64,000 nucleotides of DNA, taken from contig NZ_FNEI01000008.1 in NCBI RefSeq assembly GCF_900099975.1, positions 115,706-179,705 on the forward strand, in the 5' to 3' direction. Below are positions 36,095 to 45,837 of this stretch, piece by piece. Each line of letters opens with the position of its first letter. The stretch's first letter is position 1. The stretch is from Arthrobacter cupressi. GTDB taxonomy: Bacteria > Actinomycetota > Actinomycetes > Actinomycetales > Micrococcaceae. The notes beneath the pieces are model-generated. The model saw only the letters and a program-made list of their open reading frames with translations, had not been told where the DNA came from and did no database searches. The position numbers and the translations under genes are program-made.

Positions 36095-38638
36095 GTGCGT
36101 ATCCCCCTTTCCTGGCTGCGTGAATTCGCGCAGGTACCGGCCGGAGCCACGGCCGAAGACGTCATGGCCGAGCTCGTCAAAGTTGGTTTTGAGGAAGAAG
36201 CCGTCCACCGCCCCACGGACACCCTGCAGGGCCCGATCGTCGTCGGGCAGGTGCTGAGCCTGGTCAAGGAACCGCAGTCCAACGGCAAGACCATCAATTG
36301 GTGCCAGGTCCGTGTAGTCCCTGAAGGGCAGGAGCAGATCCTCACCGGCAAGGGCATCGACCCGTCCGGCGTGCAGGGCATTGTCTGCGGCGCCCACAAC
36401 TTCGTGGAAGGGGACAAGGTAGTGGTCACCCTGCCCGGCGCCGTGCTGCCCGGCGACTTCCACATCTCTGCCCGCAAGACCTACGGGCACCTGTCCGCCG
36501 GCATGATCGCCTCCGTCCGCGAGCTCGGCATCGGCGAGGACCACGACGGCATCCTGGTGCTGTCCCGGATCGGCCTCGACCCCGAAATCGGGACCGACGC
36601 CATGGAACTGCTCGGCCTCTACGACCAGGCAGCGGAAATCAACGTCACGCCCGACCGCGGCTACGCCTTCTCCATCCGCGGCGTGGCCCGCGAATACGCC
36701 CACGCCACCGGGACGGCCTTCACCGATCCGGCGTCGAAGGTCAACGCCCCGGCGGCCCTGTCCGGCGGCTACGGCGTCAAGCTGAACGACGACGCACCCA
36801 TCTACGGCAAGCCCGGCTGCGACCGCTTCGTTGCCCGCACCGTGCGCGGCGTGGACGCCACCCGTCCCACGCCGCCGTGGATGGTCTCGCGGCTGCGCCT
36901 GGCCGGGATCCGCTCCATCTCCTTGCCGGTGGACATCTCCAACTACGTCATGCTGGAGCTCGGCCAGCCGAACCACTGCTACGACCTGGACAAGCTCGCC
37001 GGGGACATTGTGGTGCGGCGCGCCGCAGCGGGGGAGAAGATCCTCACGCTGGACGGCAAGGAACGCGCACTCGACGTCGAGGACCTGCTGATCACCGACG
37101 ATTCCGGAGCCATCGGCATCGCCGGCGTCATGGGCGGGGCCAACACCGAAGTGTCCGACTCCACCACCAACATCCTGGTCGAGGCCGCCCACTTCGATGA
37201 GGTGTCGATTGCCCGCGCCCGCCGCCGCCACAAGCTGCCGTCCGAGGCGTCCAAGCGCTTCGAACGCGGCGTCGACTGGCAGCTCGCCGGTGTCGCCGCC
37301 CAGCGCGTGGTGGACCTGCTGGTGGAACTGGCGGGCGGCACCGCCGATGAGGCCGGTACCGACGTCGGGACCGCACCGGAAACCGCCACGATCGAACTGC
37401 CCGCGTCCTTCGCGTCCGAACGCATCGGCATCGACTTCAGCGAAGAGCAGATCACCACCTGCCTCGAAGACCTGGGGGCCGCTGTCGAAAAGACAGCGGA
37501 CGGGTACCGGGTCACGGCCCCGAGCTGGCGCCAGGATCTGGAGACCAAGGAAGACCTGTCCGAGGAAATCGCCCGGCTGGTGGGTTACGAGAACATCCCG
37601 GCAACCCTGCCGGTAGCCCCTCCCGGCCGCGGTCTGACCCGCACGCAGCAGCAGAAGCGCCGCGTGGTCCAGGCCCTGGCCGACGCCGGACTCACCGAGG
37701 TACTGTCCTACCCGTTCGTCTCGAAGGCCGCCAACGACACCTTCGGGGTCGCCGAGGAAGGTGCCGGCCGCGAAGCCCTCAAGCTGGCCAACCCGATCAG
37801 CGAGGAGCACGGCTACCTGCGCACCTCGGTGCTGCCCGGACTGATCGAGGCGGCCCGCCGCAACCTGTCCCGCGGCTTCCGCGACCTCGCCCTGTACGAG
37901 GCGGGCCTGGTCTTCCTGCCGGACGGGAAGCTCGGCACGGAGTCCATTCCGCCACTCGGCGCCAAGCCGGCCCCGGAGGTCCTGGACGGACTATTCGACG
38001 GCGTCCCGGACCAGCCCCTTCACATCGCCGCCCTGATGTGCGGCCACGATTCGCCCGCTGCCGCCGGCCACGCCCCGCGCCCGTGGGACTGGGCCGACGC
38101 CCTCGACGCCGCCCGCCTGGTGGGCGACGTACTTGGCGTCGAGCTCGTGGTCAGCCAGGGAAGCCACCAGGCATTCCACCCGGGACGCGCCGCCCAGCTG
38201 GCGCTGCGCTCGGGCGAGGTGGTGGGCTACGCCGGTGAGCTGCACCCGAAGCTTCTGGCCGCGCACGACATGCCCGCCCGTTCGGTGGCCATGGAACTGG
38301 ACGCGGATGCCATCTTCGACGCCGCAGCGGACGTCATCGTCGCCAAGCACATCTCCGGTTTCCCGGTCGCCACCCAGGACGTGGCACTGGTGGTTCCGCA
38401 GGACGTGCCGGCCGACGCCGTGCTGGCGGCCCTCCGCGAAGGCGCCGGCGAGTTGCTTGAGGACGTGGCGCTGTTCGACGTCTACGTCGGCAAGGGCATC
38501 GAGGACGGCAAGAAGTCCCTCGCCTTCGGCCTGCGCTTCCGGGCAACGGACCGCACCCTCACCGCCGACGAAGCATCGGAGGCCCGCGAGGCGGCCGTCG
38601 CCGTCGCCGCGGAACGCTTCGGAGCCGTGCAGCGCTGA
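36095..38638 (+). CDS. pheT: Phenylalanyl-tRNA synthetase beta subunit
   Basis: Editing and tRNA-binding subunit of 847 aa. Visible domains are the N-terminal EMAP/OB tRNA-binding fold (about 40-150, VVGQVLSLVKEPQSNGKTINWCQV), the B3/4 editing domain (about 215-390), B5 (about 410-490), the inactive core, and the C-terminal ferredoxin-like anticodon-binding domain (SGFPVATQDVALVVPQDV). The GTG start directly follows pheS. Confidence 0.98.
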   Translation: MRIPLSWLREFAQVPAGATAEDVMAELVKVGFEEEAVHRPTDTLQGPIVVGQVLSLVKEPQSNGKTINWCQVRVVPEGQEQILTGKGIDPSGVQGIVCGAHNFVEGDKVVVTLPGAVLPGDFHISARKTYGHLSAGMIASVRELGIGEDHDGILVLSRIGLDPEIGTDAMELLGLYDQAAEINVTPDRGYAFSIRGVAREYAHATGTAFTDPASKVNAPAALSGGYGVKLNDDAPIYGKPGCDRFVARTVRGVDATRPTPPWMVSRLRLAGIRSISLPVDISNYVMLELGQPNHCYDLDKLAGDIVVRRAAAGEKILTLDGKERALDVEDLLITDDSGAIGIAGVMGGANTEVSDSTTNILVEAAHFDEVSIARARRRHKLPSEASKRFERGVDWQLAGVAAQRVVDLLVELAGGTADEAGTDVGTAPETATIELPASFASERIGIDFSEEQITTCLEDLGAAVEKTADGYRVTAPSWRQDLETKEDLSEEIARLVGYENIPATLPVAPPGRGLTRTQQQKRRVVQALADAGLTEVLSYPFVSKAANDTFGVAEEGAGREALKLANPISEEHGYLRTSVLPGLIEAARRNLSRGFRDLALYEAGLVFLPDGKLGTESIPPLGAKPAPEVLDGLFDGVPDQPLHIAALMCGHDSPAAAGHAPRPWDWADALDAARLVGDVLGVELVVSQGSHQAFHPGRAAQLALRSGEVVGYAGELHPKLLAAHDMPARSVAMELDADAIFDAAADVIVAKHISGFPVATQDVALVVPQDVPADAVLAALREGAGELLEDVALFDVYVGKGIEDGKKSLAFGLRFRATDRTLTADEASEAREAAVAVAAERFGAVQR

Positions 38639-38643
38639 CGGAT

Positions 38644-39330
38644 ATGGCCGGGCTGGCACTGCGCCTGGAAACGCTCGACGCCGTGACGGCACCTGTTGCC
38701 GTCACGGCGTCGGTGCTCCGCGGCGCCGCCGGCGCCCGGGCCGCCGCCTTCGCGCACGAGCGCGACCGGCAGGAATTCCTCGCCGGACGGGCGGCCCTGC
38801 TGCTGTTCGCCGCCGGCCTGCTGGAAGTCGATCCCGGCCGCCTGGTGGCGCGCTACGACTGCCCGCAGTGCGGTCCGGACGCCGGCCACGGCCGTCCCGC
38901 GTACCTGCTCGACGGCGGCCCCGCGCCGCTGCTGCTCAGCGCCTCCCGGGCGGCGGGCCGGGTGCTGCTGGCCGGCGTCGCGCATCCGGAAGCCGGCACG
39001 GCGCTTGGGACTGACCTGGAAGACAGCGGCAGGCTCGCCGTTGCGGGCTTCGGCGCGGACGGTTTCGACGCGGTGGCACTGGGTGCCAGGGAACAGCGCT
39101 GGGTGCAGGGACTGCCGGCGGGGGAGCGGAGCCACGGGCGGGCGCTGCTTTGGGCACGGAAGGAAGCCTGGCTGAAACGCAGCGGCGAAGGCCTGCGCCG
39201 GGACCCGGCCACCGTGGATGCCCTGGACCTGCCTGGTGTGGCGGATCTCGCGCTGGACGGGACGGACCCCGGGCTGGAACTTGCGGCGCCGGTGCCCGCG
39301 AACCTTGTTGCCGCCGTCGCCTTCTACTAG
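38644..39330 (+). CDS. 4'-phosphopantetheinyl transferase (Sfp-like)
   Basis: Transfers the phosphopantetheine arm from CoA to carrier domains. The Mg-binding motif appears as LGTDLED near residue 121 (usual GIDIE), and the second motif as WARKEAWLKRSGEGL near 174-186 (usual W-x-x-KEA-x-x-K). Length is 228 aa, Sfp class. It starts 5 nt after pheT. A likely client is the peptidyl carrier domain of the NRPS at 40728-44663. Its TAG stop shares CTAG with the stop of the convergent peptidase. Confidence 0.82.
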   Translation: MAGLALRLETLDAVTAPVAVTASVLRGAAGARAAAFAHERDRQEFLAGRAALLLFAAGLLEVDPGRLVARYDCPQCGPDAGHGRPAYLLDGGPAPLLLSASRAAGRVLLAGVAHPEAGTALGTDLEDSGRLAVAGFGADGFDAVALGAREQRWVQGLPAGERSHGRALLWARKEAWLKRSGEGLRRDPATVDALDLPGVADLALDGTDPGLELAAPVPANLVAAVAFY

Positions 39331-40694
39331 CGGCCCTCAGGGAGCGGCGGCAGGGCCTTGTGGTAGAGCCACGGTTCCAGCACGGCAGCGCAATCCAGGC
39401 CGGGCACAACGCTGTCCGCGGTGGCCACGAAATCGGCGGTGGAGACCGAGCCGTGCCTGAAGTCCGCCGTCCACCGGCGGAGCAGGCCAAAGAATGCTTC
39501 GTCGCCGCAGGCCGTCCGCACGGCATGCAGTGCCAGGGCGCCGCGCTTGTAGACGCGGTCGTCGAAAAGGAGCCTGGGTCCCGGGTCGCCGACCAGCAGG
39601 TCCTGGGCCTCATTGTTGAGCTTCCGCCAAGCCGCGGCCGCCCGTCCGGCCAGGGGCATCACCCGGGATTCCTCGGACCAGATCCATTCCGCGTAGCAGG
39701 CGAAGCCTTCGTGCAGCCAGATGTCCTGCCAGCTGGACACGGTCAGGGAGTTCCCGAACCACTGGTGCGACAGCTCATGGGCGATCAGCCGCTGCGACTC
39801 CCAATCCTGTCCCAGATGGTTGCGGCCGAAGATCGAAAGCGTCTGGGCCTCGAGCGGGATCTCAAGCGCGTCCTCGGTGACCACGGCCGTGTATTCCTCG
39901 AACGGATAGGGGCCGAAGCAGTCAACGAAGGTGCGCATCATCTCCCGTTGCCGGGCCAGTCCCTCCCGGGCAGCGGACGCCATGGGCGCGGTGGCCGCGA
40001 GGAACTGCGGGATGGCGGCGGGCCAGGGTGCCTCGGCGTGGTGCGCGTTGTGGCTCCCGTCGAGCGGCAGCAGTTCGTAGCGGCCGATCTGGACGGTGGC
40101 CAGGTACGTGGCCATCGGGTCGAGCTGCTCGTACACCCAGGTTTCGCGGCTGGACTTGCGGCTGTGCGAGATGAGGCGTCCGTTGCAGATGGCCCGGTAG
40201 TTGTCGTCCGTGGTCACGCTGATCAGGTAGGTGGACTTATGGCGCGGGTGGTCGTTGCACGGGAACCAGGAAGGGGCACCGTTCGGCTGTCCGGCGACCA
40301 GCACGCCGTCGTCCAGTTCTTCCCAACCGACCTCGCCCCAGAGCCCGCGCCGCGGCCGCGGATTTCCCTCGTAGCGGACCTCCACGGTGAAGGATTGCCC
40401 GGCCCTCAGCGGATCCTTGGCCGTGATGGCCAGGTGCTCTCCGCGGGCACCGAACTTTGGTGGCTTCTTTCCGTCCACCAGCACCTTGGCGGTTTTGAGC
40501 CCTACCAGGTCCAGCATGATCTGCTGGATGTCCTGCAGGGCAACGCAGCGCAGCACCGCCCGGCCGCTCAGCCGGTTGCTGCCCAGTGCGTAGTCCAGGT
40601 CCAGCTCATAGCGTTCTACCCGGAACGCCGGGCTTCCGTGCCGCAGGGTGTAGCGGTCGGCCGTGGCGCCGGGCGATGTCTCGTTACGGGTCAT
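39327..40694 (-). CDS. M1-family metallopeptidase
   Basis: Zinc aminopeptidase of 455 aa, short form without the large ERAP1-like C-terminal domain. The zinc motif is HELSHQWFGN near residue 305, and the third ligand is in WLHEGFACYAEWIW about 18 residues later. An exopeptidase-type substrate loop is present as LEIPLEAQT. No signal peptide is visible, so it is probably cytoplasmic. Start ATG at 40694. Confidence 0.92.
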   Translation of the reverse strand: MTRNETSPGATADRYTLRHGSPAFRVERYELDLDYALGSNRLSGRAVLRCVALQDIQQIMLDLVGLKTAKVLVDGKKPPKFGARGEHLAITAKDPLRAGQSFTVEVRYEGNPRPRRGLWGEVGWEELDDGVLVAGQPNGAPSWFPCNDHPRHKSTYLISVTTDDNYRAICNGRLISHSRKSSRETWVYEQLDPMATYLATVQIGRYELLPLDGSHNAHHAEAPWPAAIPQFLAATAPMASAAREGLARQREMMRTFVDCFGPYPFEEYTAVVTEDALEIPLEAQTLSIFGRNHLGQDWESQRLIAHELSHQWFGNSLTVSSWQDIWLHEGFACYAEWIWSEESRVMPLAGRAAAAWRKLNNEAQDLLVGDPGPRLLFDDRVYKRGALALHAVRTACGDEAFFGLLRRWTADFRHGSVSTADFVATADSVVPGLDCAAVLEPWLYHKALPPLPEGR

Positions 40695-40727
40695 GGTGCT
40701 ACGCTACCGGCCGCGCGGCGCGCACTC

Positions 40728-43700
40728 TTACGGTCCCGCCCACGGGCTGACGGGGTTGCCCATCCAGTACGTCCCCGCCGGTACGGCCTCGCCGCGCATT
40801 ACCAGGGATGCCGGCCCCACGGTTCCGCCGTTGCCGATGCTCGCCTGGGGAAGGATCACCCCGTGCGGGCCCATGGTGGCGCCGTCGCCCAGGACCACGG
40901 TGTCGATCGCCATGATCCGGTCGTGGAACAGGTGGGTCTGCACCACGCAGCCCCGGTTCACAGTGGCGCTCCTGCCAAGGCTCACCAGATCGGCCTCAGG
41001 CAGCCAGTAGCTCTCGCACCAGGTGCCGCGGCCGATCTTCGCGCCAAGCCCCCGCAGCCACCACACCAGGGCGGGCGTCCCGGCGGCGGCGCGGGCAAAC
41101 CAGGGGGCGCTGACCATCTCGATGAAGGTGTCCACCACCTCGTTGCGCCAGATGAACGCACTCCACAGGGGATGCTCGCCGGCCCTGATCCTGCCCACCA
41201 GCAGCCACTTGGCGGCCACCGAGCTGAGCGCGGCCACGGCGCCCGCGAGCAGCATCACGACCCCGCCCAGGAGGGCGGCCACCCAGTAGGACGTGCTGGA
41301 GGCGATCCCGTCGAGCACCAGCATGATCCCGACGGCGATGCCCGCCGTGAGCACGACCGGCACCAGGCGGCAGAGTTCCCACAGCCCGCGCCGGGTCTTC
41401 AGTGCGGCCGAAGGGTTGAAGGTGAGGCTCTTGTCCGCGTCGACCACCGTACGGCGGAGCCGGACCGGCGGGCTGCCCAGCCACGAGGTGCCGGACTTCG
41501 CCTTCGCCGGAGTGGCGGACAGGACGGCCACGAGGGAGTTCTTGGGCACGCTGCGGCCGGCGGCGGTCATCCCGGAGTTGCCGAGGAAGGAGCGTTTGCC
41601 GATCTTGGCCGGGGCGATCTTGATCCAGCCCCCGCCCAGTTCGTAGGAGGCCACCATGGTGTCGTCGGCCAGGAATGCGCCGTCGCCGATCGTCGTCATC
41701 TTCGGCAGGAGCAGCACCGTGGAGGCTTCCACGTTCCTGCCCACCGTGGCGCCGAGCAGGCGCAGCCAGACGGGGGTGAAGAGGCTGGCGTAGATCGGGA
41801 ACAGCAGGTCCCTGGCCAGGTCCAGCACCCGTTCCGTGGCCCAGACCTGCCAGCCGGCGCGGCTTTGGACCCGGTAATAGCCCTCCTTCAGGCCCAGGCC
41901 AAGCAGCCGCGTGACCACCAGGACCAGGAGCAGGTTGCACACGAACCAGGCCAGGGCGGCGAGGGGCACCGAGAGCAGGAGTTCCGGCAGGGCCGCCTGC
42001 AGCGACGACTTTCCGCGGATGAAGGCCAGCACCATAAGGCCGCCCGCGAAGGCCGAGGCGTAGGGGATCAAAGCGAGCAGCGCGGAGGCTCCGGCGAATG
42101 CGGCGAACCAGAGCCGCCGGACGCCCCGGGACGTTGCCGGGGCCTCGGGCCAGTCGTCTTTCGCATTGCCCCGGCGTTCGGCGGGCGAGCCGGCCACCAG
42201 GTGGCCGGCTTTGACCTTGCCCAGCACCGCGGAGCCTGCCTCCACCCGGGCTCCGGCGCCGATGGTGGTGCCGGGCATGAGAGTGCTGCGAGCGCCCACC
42301 GTGGCACCGGCGCCGATGTGGATCGCGCCGATGTGCACCGAGTCGCCGTCCACCCACCAGCCGGACAGGTCGACCTCGGGCTCGATGTTGCTGCCGCTGC
42401 CCAGTGACAGCAGGCCGGTGACCGGCGGCAGGGAGTGCAGGTGCACGTTGTTGCCGATCTTCGCGCCAAGGGCCCGGGCGTAGTAGGGCACCCACGGAGC
42501 GCTGGCGAGGCTGATGGCGCCGGCCAGGTCCTGGACCTGCTCGGCCAGCCACAGGCGCAGGTGCACCTTGCCGGCGCGCGGGTAGCTTCCGGGCCGGACG
42601 CCGCGCAGCAGGATCCGGGCCGCCGCGACCGCGATCGCCATGCGCCCCAGGGGGCTGACGAACACCAGCCAGGAGGCCAGGATCCACCACCAGGACACCA
42701 CCGGGGCCGCGCTGAACCCGGCAAGGTCTGCCAGCAGCCGGTTGGCGGCCATTAGGTACGTGAGCCAGCGCATGCCGGTGAGGATGTTCAGGAAGATCCC
42801 CATCAGTGTCTGGAACAGCTGGGACTTCAGGGCGGTGGGACGCACGGGACGTTCGACGGCGGCTACCGCGGTGCCGCCGTCGGGCAGCGACTGCCGGGCC
42901 GCCTCGACCAGGGCCCCGACGCGCGGCGTCGCGTAGATTTCGGCCACCGTGATGGTTGGGTAGCGGACGCGCAGGGCGGAGACCAGCTGCGCCGCGGCGA
43001 GTGAACCGCCGCCGTAGGCGAAGAAGTCGGCGTCCAGGGAGGTCACCGGGGTCCCGAGCACAGATTCCCACTGCTCCACGATCCACGCCGCATCGGCCGG
43101 GAGTTCCAGTGGCGGGACGTCCGCGGCCGCTGCCGACGCGCCGGGCAGGGGCCAGGGGAGGGCGTTGCGGTCCACCTTGCCGCTGGTCTTCGTGGGCAGC
43201 GAGTCCACCACCGCCAGCAGCGGGACGAGGGCGGCGGGAAGGCTTTCGGCCAGCAGCTTGCGGGCTTCGGCAAGGTCCGGATTCACGGCCTCCGCCGGTG
43301 CAAGGTAACCTACCAGGATCTGGTTCCCGGCCGCCGTCGTGCGCACCGCCGCGGCGGCCCCCGCGATGCCCGGCAGCGCCTGCAGGGCGGCGTCCACCTC
43401 GCCGAGTTCGATCCTGCGGCCGCCCAGTTTCACCTGTTCGTCGGCGCGGCCCTGGAAAATGAGGCCTTCGCGTTCGTAGCGCACCAGGTCGCCGGAACGG
43501 TAGGCCCGCTCCCAGCCCAGGGTAGGCATCGGCGCATATTTCTCGGCGTCCTTGGCCGGGTCCAGGTAGCGGGCCAGCCCGACGCCGCCGATGATCAGTT
43601 CGCCGGTTTCGCCTTCGGGCACTGGAACGCCGGCAGGATCGACGACGGCGAGGTCCCAGCCGTCCAGCGGCAGCCCGATCCGCACGGGGCCGGGTCCGCC

Positions 43701-44663
43701 AAGGGGAGCGGCGCAGGCAACCACCGTGGCCTCGGTGGGCCCGTAGGTGTTCCAGACCTCCCGGCCGTCCACGGCGAGCCGTTCGGCGAGCTCCGGCGGG
43801 CAGGCTTCGCCGCCGAAGATCAGCAGCCGGACGTTTTCCAGGGCTTCCGCCGGCCACAGCGCCGCCAGGGTGGGCACCGTGGATACCACGGAGATGCCGT
43901 GGTTGATCAGCCAGGGGCCGAGGTCCATACCGGAGCGGACCAGGGCGCGCGGCGCCGGGACCAGGCAGGCGCCGTGCCGCCAGGCCAGCCACATTTCTTC
44001 GCAGGAGGCGTCGAAGGCCACGGACAGGCCGGCGAGGACCCGGTCCTGGGGGCCGATCGGCTCCGCCTGCAGGAAGAGCCGCGCCTCGGCGTCCACGAAG
44101 GCCGCGGAGGACCGGTGCTGCACGGCCACGCCCTTGGGGGTGCCGGTGGAGCCGGAGGTGAAGATGATCCAGGAGTCGTCGTCCAGGCCAGGTTTCCGCG
44201 GCGACGGGAAGGGCGCCGGGCGGTCGCCGGTGACATCCACGGCGAGGCCCGCGGTCACCATGCCGGCCACCCGGGCCTCCCCGAAGACCAGGCGGGCCCG
44301 TTCCTCGGGGTCGTCCGCGTCCACCGGGACGTAGGCGGCACCCACCAGCAGGATGCCGAGGATCGCTATATAGAGGTCGTTGCTGCCCGAGGGGATCCGG
44401 ACGCCGATCTTGTCCCCGGCACCGAGCCCCCGGCCGTGCAGCGTCCGCCCGAAGGCGCGGACCGCTTTGAGGAGCTCGGCGTAGCTCAACGATTTGCTGC
44501 CGTCGTCCAGGGCCGAGGCCTCGGGGAAGCGCCGCGCGGTGTCTTCGAGGATGTCCACCAGCGTGCGCTGCGGGGGAGCCGCGGCGGCGCCGGGAAACTG
44601 CGGCAGGTATGCGCCGCTGGTAAGGCCCTGGGTCGGGGCCCGTGTGTCTTGCTCCTGTGTCAC
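40728..44663 (-). CDS. Pls/PosA-type single-module membrane NRPS
   Basis: A 1311-aa enzyme, close to the 1319 aa of epsilon-poly-lysine synthetase Pls. The adenylation domain (about 25-510) has FTSGSTGTPKGVAVQH, YRSGDLVRYEREG and PTKTSGKVDRNALP. A carrier domain follows with DFFAYGGGSLAAAQL near 550. The rest has several membrane helices and three left-handed hexapeptide-repeat segments (for example IGAIHIGAGATVGARS, VVLGDGATMGPHGVILP), the tandem domains that link amino acids in Pls. Start: GTG at 44663 is preferred; TTG at 44693 adds 10 residues. The GTG lies in the loop of a perfect inverted repeat. The monomer cannot be told from sequence alone. Confidence 0.88.
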   Translation of the reverse strand: MTQEQDTRAPTQGLTSGAYLPQFPGAAAAPPQRTLVDILEDTARRFPEASALDDGSKSLSYAELLKAVRAFGRTLHGRGLGAGDKIGVRIPSGSNDLYIAILGILLVGAAYVPVDADDPEERARLVFGEARVAGMVTAGLAVDVTGDRPAPFPSPRKPGLDDDSWIIFTSGSTGTPKGVAVQHRSSAAFVDAEARLFLQAEPIGPQDRVLAGLSVAFDASCEEMWLAWRHGACLVPAPRALVRSGMDLGPWLINHGISVVSTVPTLAALWPAEALENVRLLIFGGEACPPELAERLAVDGREVWNTYGPTEATVVACAAPLGGPGPVRIGLPLDGWDLAVVDPAGVPVPEGETGELIIGGVGLARYLDPAKDAEKYAPMPTLGWERAYRSGDLVRYEREGLIFQGRADEQVKLGGRRIELGEVDAALQALPGIAGAAAAVRTTAAGNQILVGYLAPAEAVNPDLAEARKLLAESLPAALVPLLAVVDSLPTKTSGKVDRNALPWPLPGASAAAADVPPLELPADAAWIVEQWESVLGTPVTSLDADFFAYGGGSLAAAQLVSALRVRYPTITVAEIYATPRVGALVEAARQSLPDGGTAVAAVERPVRPTALKSQLFQTLMGIFLNILTGMRWLTYLMAANRLLADLAGFSAAPVVSWWWILASWLVFVSPLGRMAIAVAAARILLRGVRPGSYPRAGKVHLRLWLAEQVQDLAGAISLASAPWVPYYARALGAKIGNNVHLHSLPPVTGLLSLGSGSNIEPEVDLSGWWVDGDSVHIGAIHIGAGATVGARSTLMPGTTIGAGARVEAGSAVLGKVKAGHLVAGSPAERRGNAKDDWPEAPATSRGVRRLWFAAFAGASALLALIPYASAFAGGLMVLAFIRGKSSLQAALPELLLSVPLAALAWFVCNLLLVLVVTRLLGLGLKEGYYRVQSRAGWQVWATERVLDLARDLLFPIYASLFTPVWLRLLGATVGRNVEASTVLLLPKMTTIGDGAFLADDTMVASYELGGGWIKIAPAKIGKRSFLGNSGMTAAGRSVPKNSLVAVLSATPAKAKSGTSWLGSPPVRLRRTVVDADKSLTFNPSAALKTRRGLWELCRLVPVVLTAGIAVGIMLVLDGIASSTSYWVAALLGGVVMLLAGAVAALSSVAAKWLLVGRIRAGEHPLWSAFIWRNEVVDTFIEMVSAPWFARAAAGTPALVWWLRGLGAKIGRGTWCESYWLPEADLVSLGRSATVNRGCVVQTHLFHDRIMAIDTVVLGDGATMGPHGVILPQASIGNGGTVGPASLVMRGEAVPAGTYWMGNPVSPWAGP

Positions 44664-44672
44664 TACAGGAGC
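44651..44672 (-). promoter_or_regulatory. Perfect inverted repeat around the NRPS start codon
   Basis: On the minus strand GCTCCTGT-AGTGAC-ACAGGAGC forms an 8-bp stem whose 6-nt loop holds the GTG start codon. The AAGG just before it is the likely ribosome site. It may be an operator or an mRNA hairpin that controls translation. Confidence 0.5.
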
Positions 44673-44748
44673 CTTACCCACGAAGATGAACAAATGGTGA
44701 CATTTTTCGTCCCCGCGTCACCGTGTCGTCACCCAGCCAAACAGGCTG

Positions 44749-45714
44749 TTAGGGAACCAGCAGGACCTTGCCGGTGGTCCTGCGGCCTTCGAGGTCGCGG
44801 TGGGCCTGTGCCGCTTCGGGCAGCGGGTAGCGGGCGCCGATGCGCACCTTGAGCGCGCCCCTGGCCGCGGCGTCGAAGATTTCCGCCGAGCGCCAGTGGC
44901 GTTCCTGTGCGTTCTGCAGGAAGTGGCCCACGGTGGGACGGGTGAGGCTCAGCGAGCCGCCCGCGTGCAGCCGCATCGGGTCGACGGGCGGGACCGGCCC
45001 GGACGCGGCGCCGTACAGGACCATCGAACCGCGCACTCGCAGGCTTTCCAACGAGGCATCGAAGGTGTCCTTGCCGACGCCGTCGAACACCGCGTGCACG
45101 CCTTCGCCGTCGGTCAGTTCGCGGACCTTCTGCGCGAACCCGTCGTACCGGAGCACGACGTCGGCGCCCGCCTCACGGGACAACGCCTCCTTTTCGTCGG
45201 TGGACACCGTGGTGATGACCCGCGCCCCGCGGGCCTTGAGCAGTTGGGTCAGGAGCAGGCCCACACCGCCCGCGCCGGCATGGGCGAGAACTGTCTGGCC
45301 GGGCTCCACCCGGAAGGAGGAGTTCATCAGGAAGTGCGCGGTCATGCCCTGCAGCGGGAGGGCGGCGGCGGTGAAATCGTCGACGCCGTCCGGAACGGGC
45401 AGTGCCTTGTGCTCCTCGACGAGGGTGTACCCGGCGTAGCTGCGGGCGCCTTCCGCCGTGGCCACCCGGTCGCCGACGCTGAAGAGTTCGACGCCCTCGC
45501 CCACGGCCTCCACGGTTCCGGAGCATTCCGAGCCCGGCACGAAGGGGAACGCCACCTTGTAGAGGCCGCTGCGCTGGTAGGTCTCGACGAAGTTGACGCC
45601 CGTGGCGGCGACCTTGACCAGGAGCTGTCCCGCCCCCGGGACCGGCATTTCCGCCTCACGGTATTCGAGTACTTCGGGTCCTCCGGGTTGCCGGGCAATG
45701 ATGGCGTGCGTCAT
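44749..45714 (-). CDS. NADPH:quinone oxidoreductase (zinc-less MDR family)
   Basis: Medium-chain reductase of 321 aa. It has the quinone reductase pattern AATGVNFVETYQRSGLYKV, the GroES-like fold, and a Rossmann NADPH site AHAGAGGVGLLLTQLLKARGA near residues 142-162. No structural zinc cysteines are present. AAGGAG lies 5-10 nt before the ATG. It may reduce quinones or small carbonyls. Confidence 0.9.
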   Translation of the reverse strand: MTHAIIARQPGGPEVLEYREAEMPVPGAGQLLVKVAATGVNFVETYQRSGLYKVAFPFVPGSECSGTVEAVGEGVELFSVGDRVATAEGARSYAGYTLVEEHKALPVPDGVDDFTAAALPLQGMTAHFLMNSSFRVEPGQTVLAHAGAGGVGLLLTQLLKARGARVITTVSTDEKEALSREAGADVVLRYDGFAQKVRELTDGEGVHAVFDGVGKDTFDASLESLRVRGSMVLYGAASGPVPPVDPMRLHAGGSLSLTRPTVGHFLQNAQERHWRSAEIFDAAARGALKVRIGARYPLPEAAQAHRDLEGRRTTGKVLLVP

Positions 45715-45837
45715 GGCTCTCCTTTGCTCCGGGCAGGTCTTTCCGCGCCCGGTCCACTCAACCCATCCTAGGGAGGGACGCTGGGAACATGCCTGCAGGG
45801 CGTGCCGCAGGCGGAGCCGGCCGCGGCTGCTGACGGC

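Noticed and set aside
39150..42407. 1085-codon plus-strand open frame opposite the peptidase and NRPS genes
   Set aside because: Long only because of GC bias; the minus-strand M1 peptidase and NRPS carry clear motifs.
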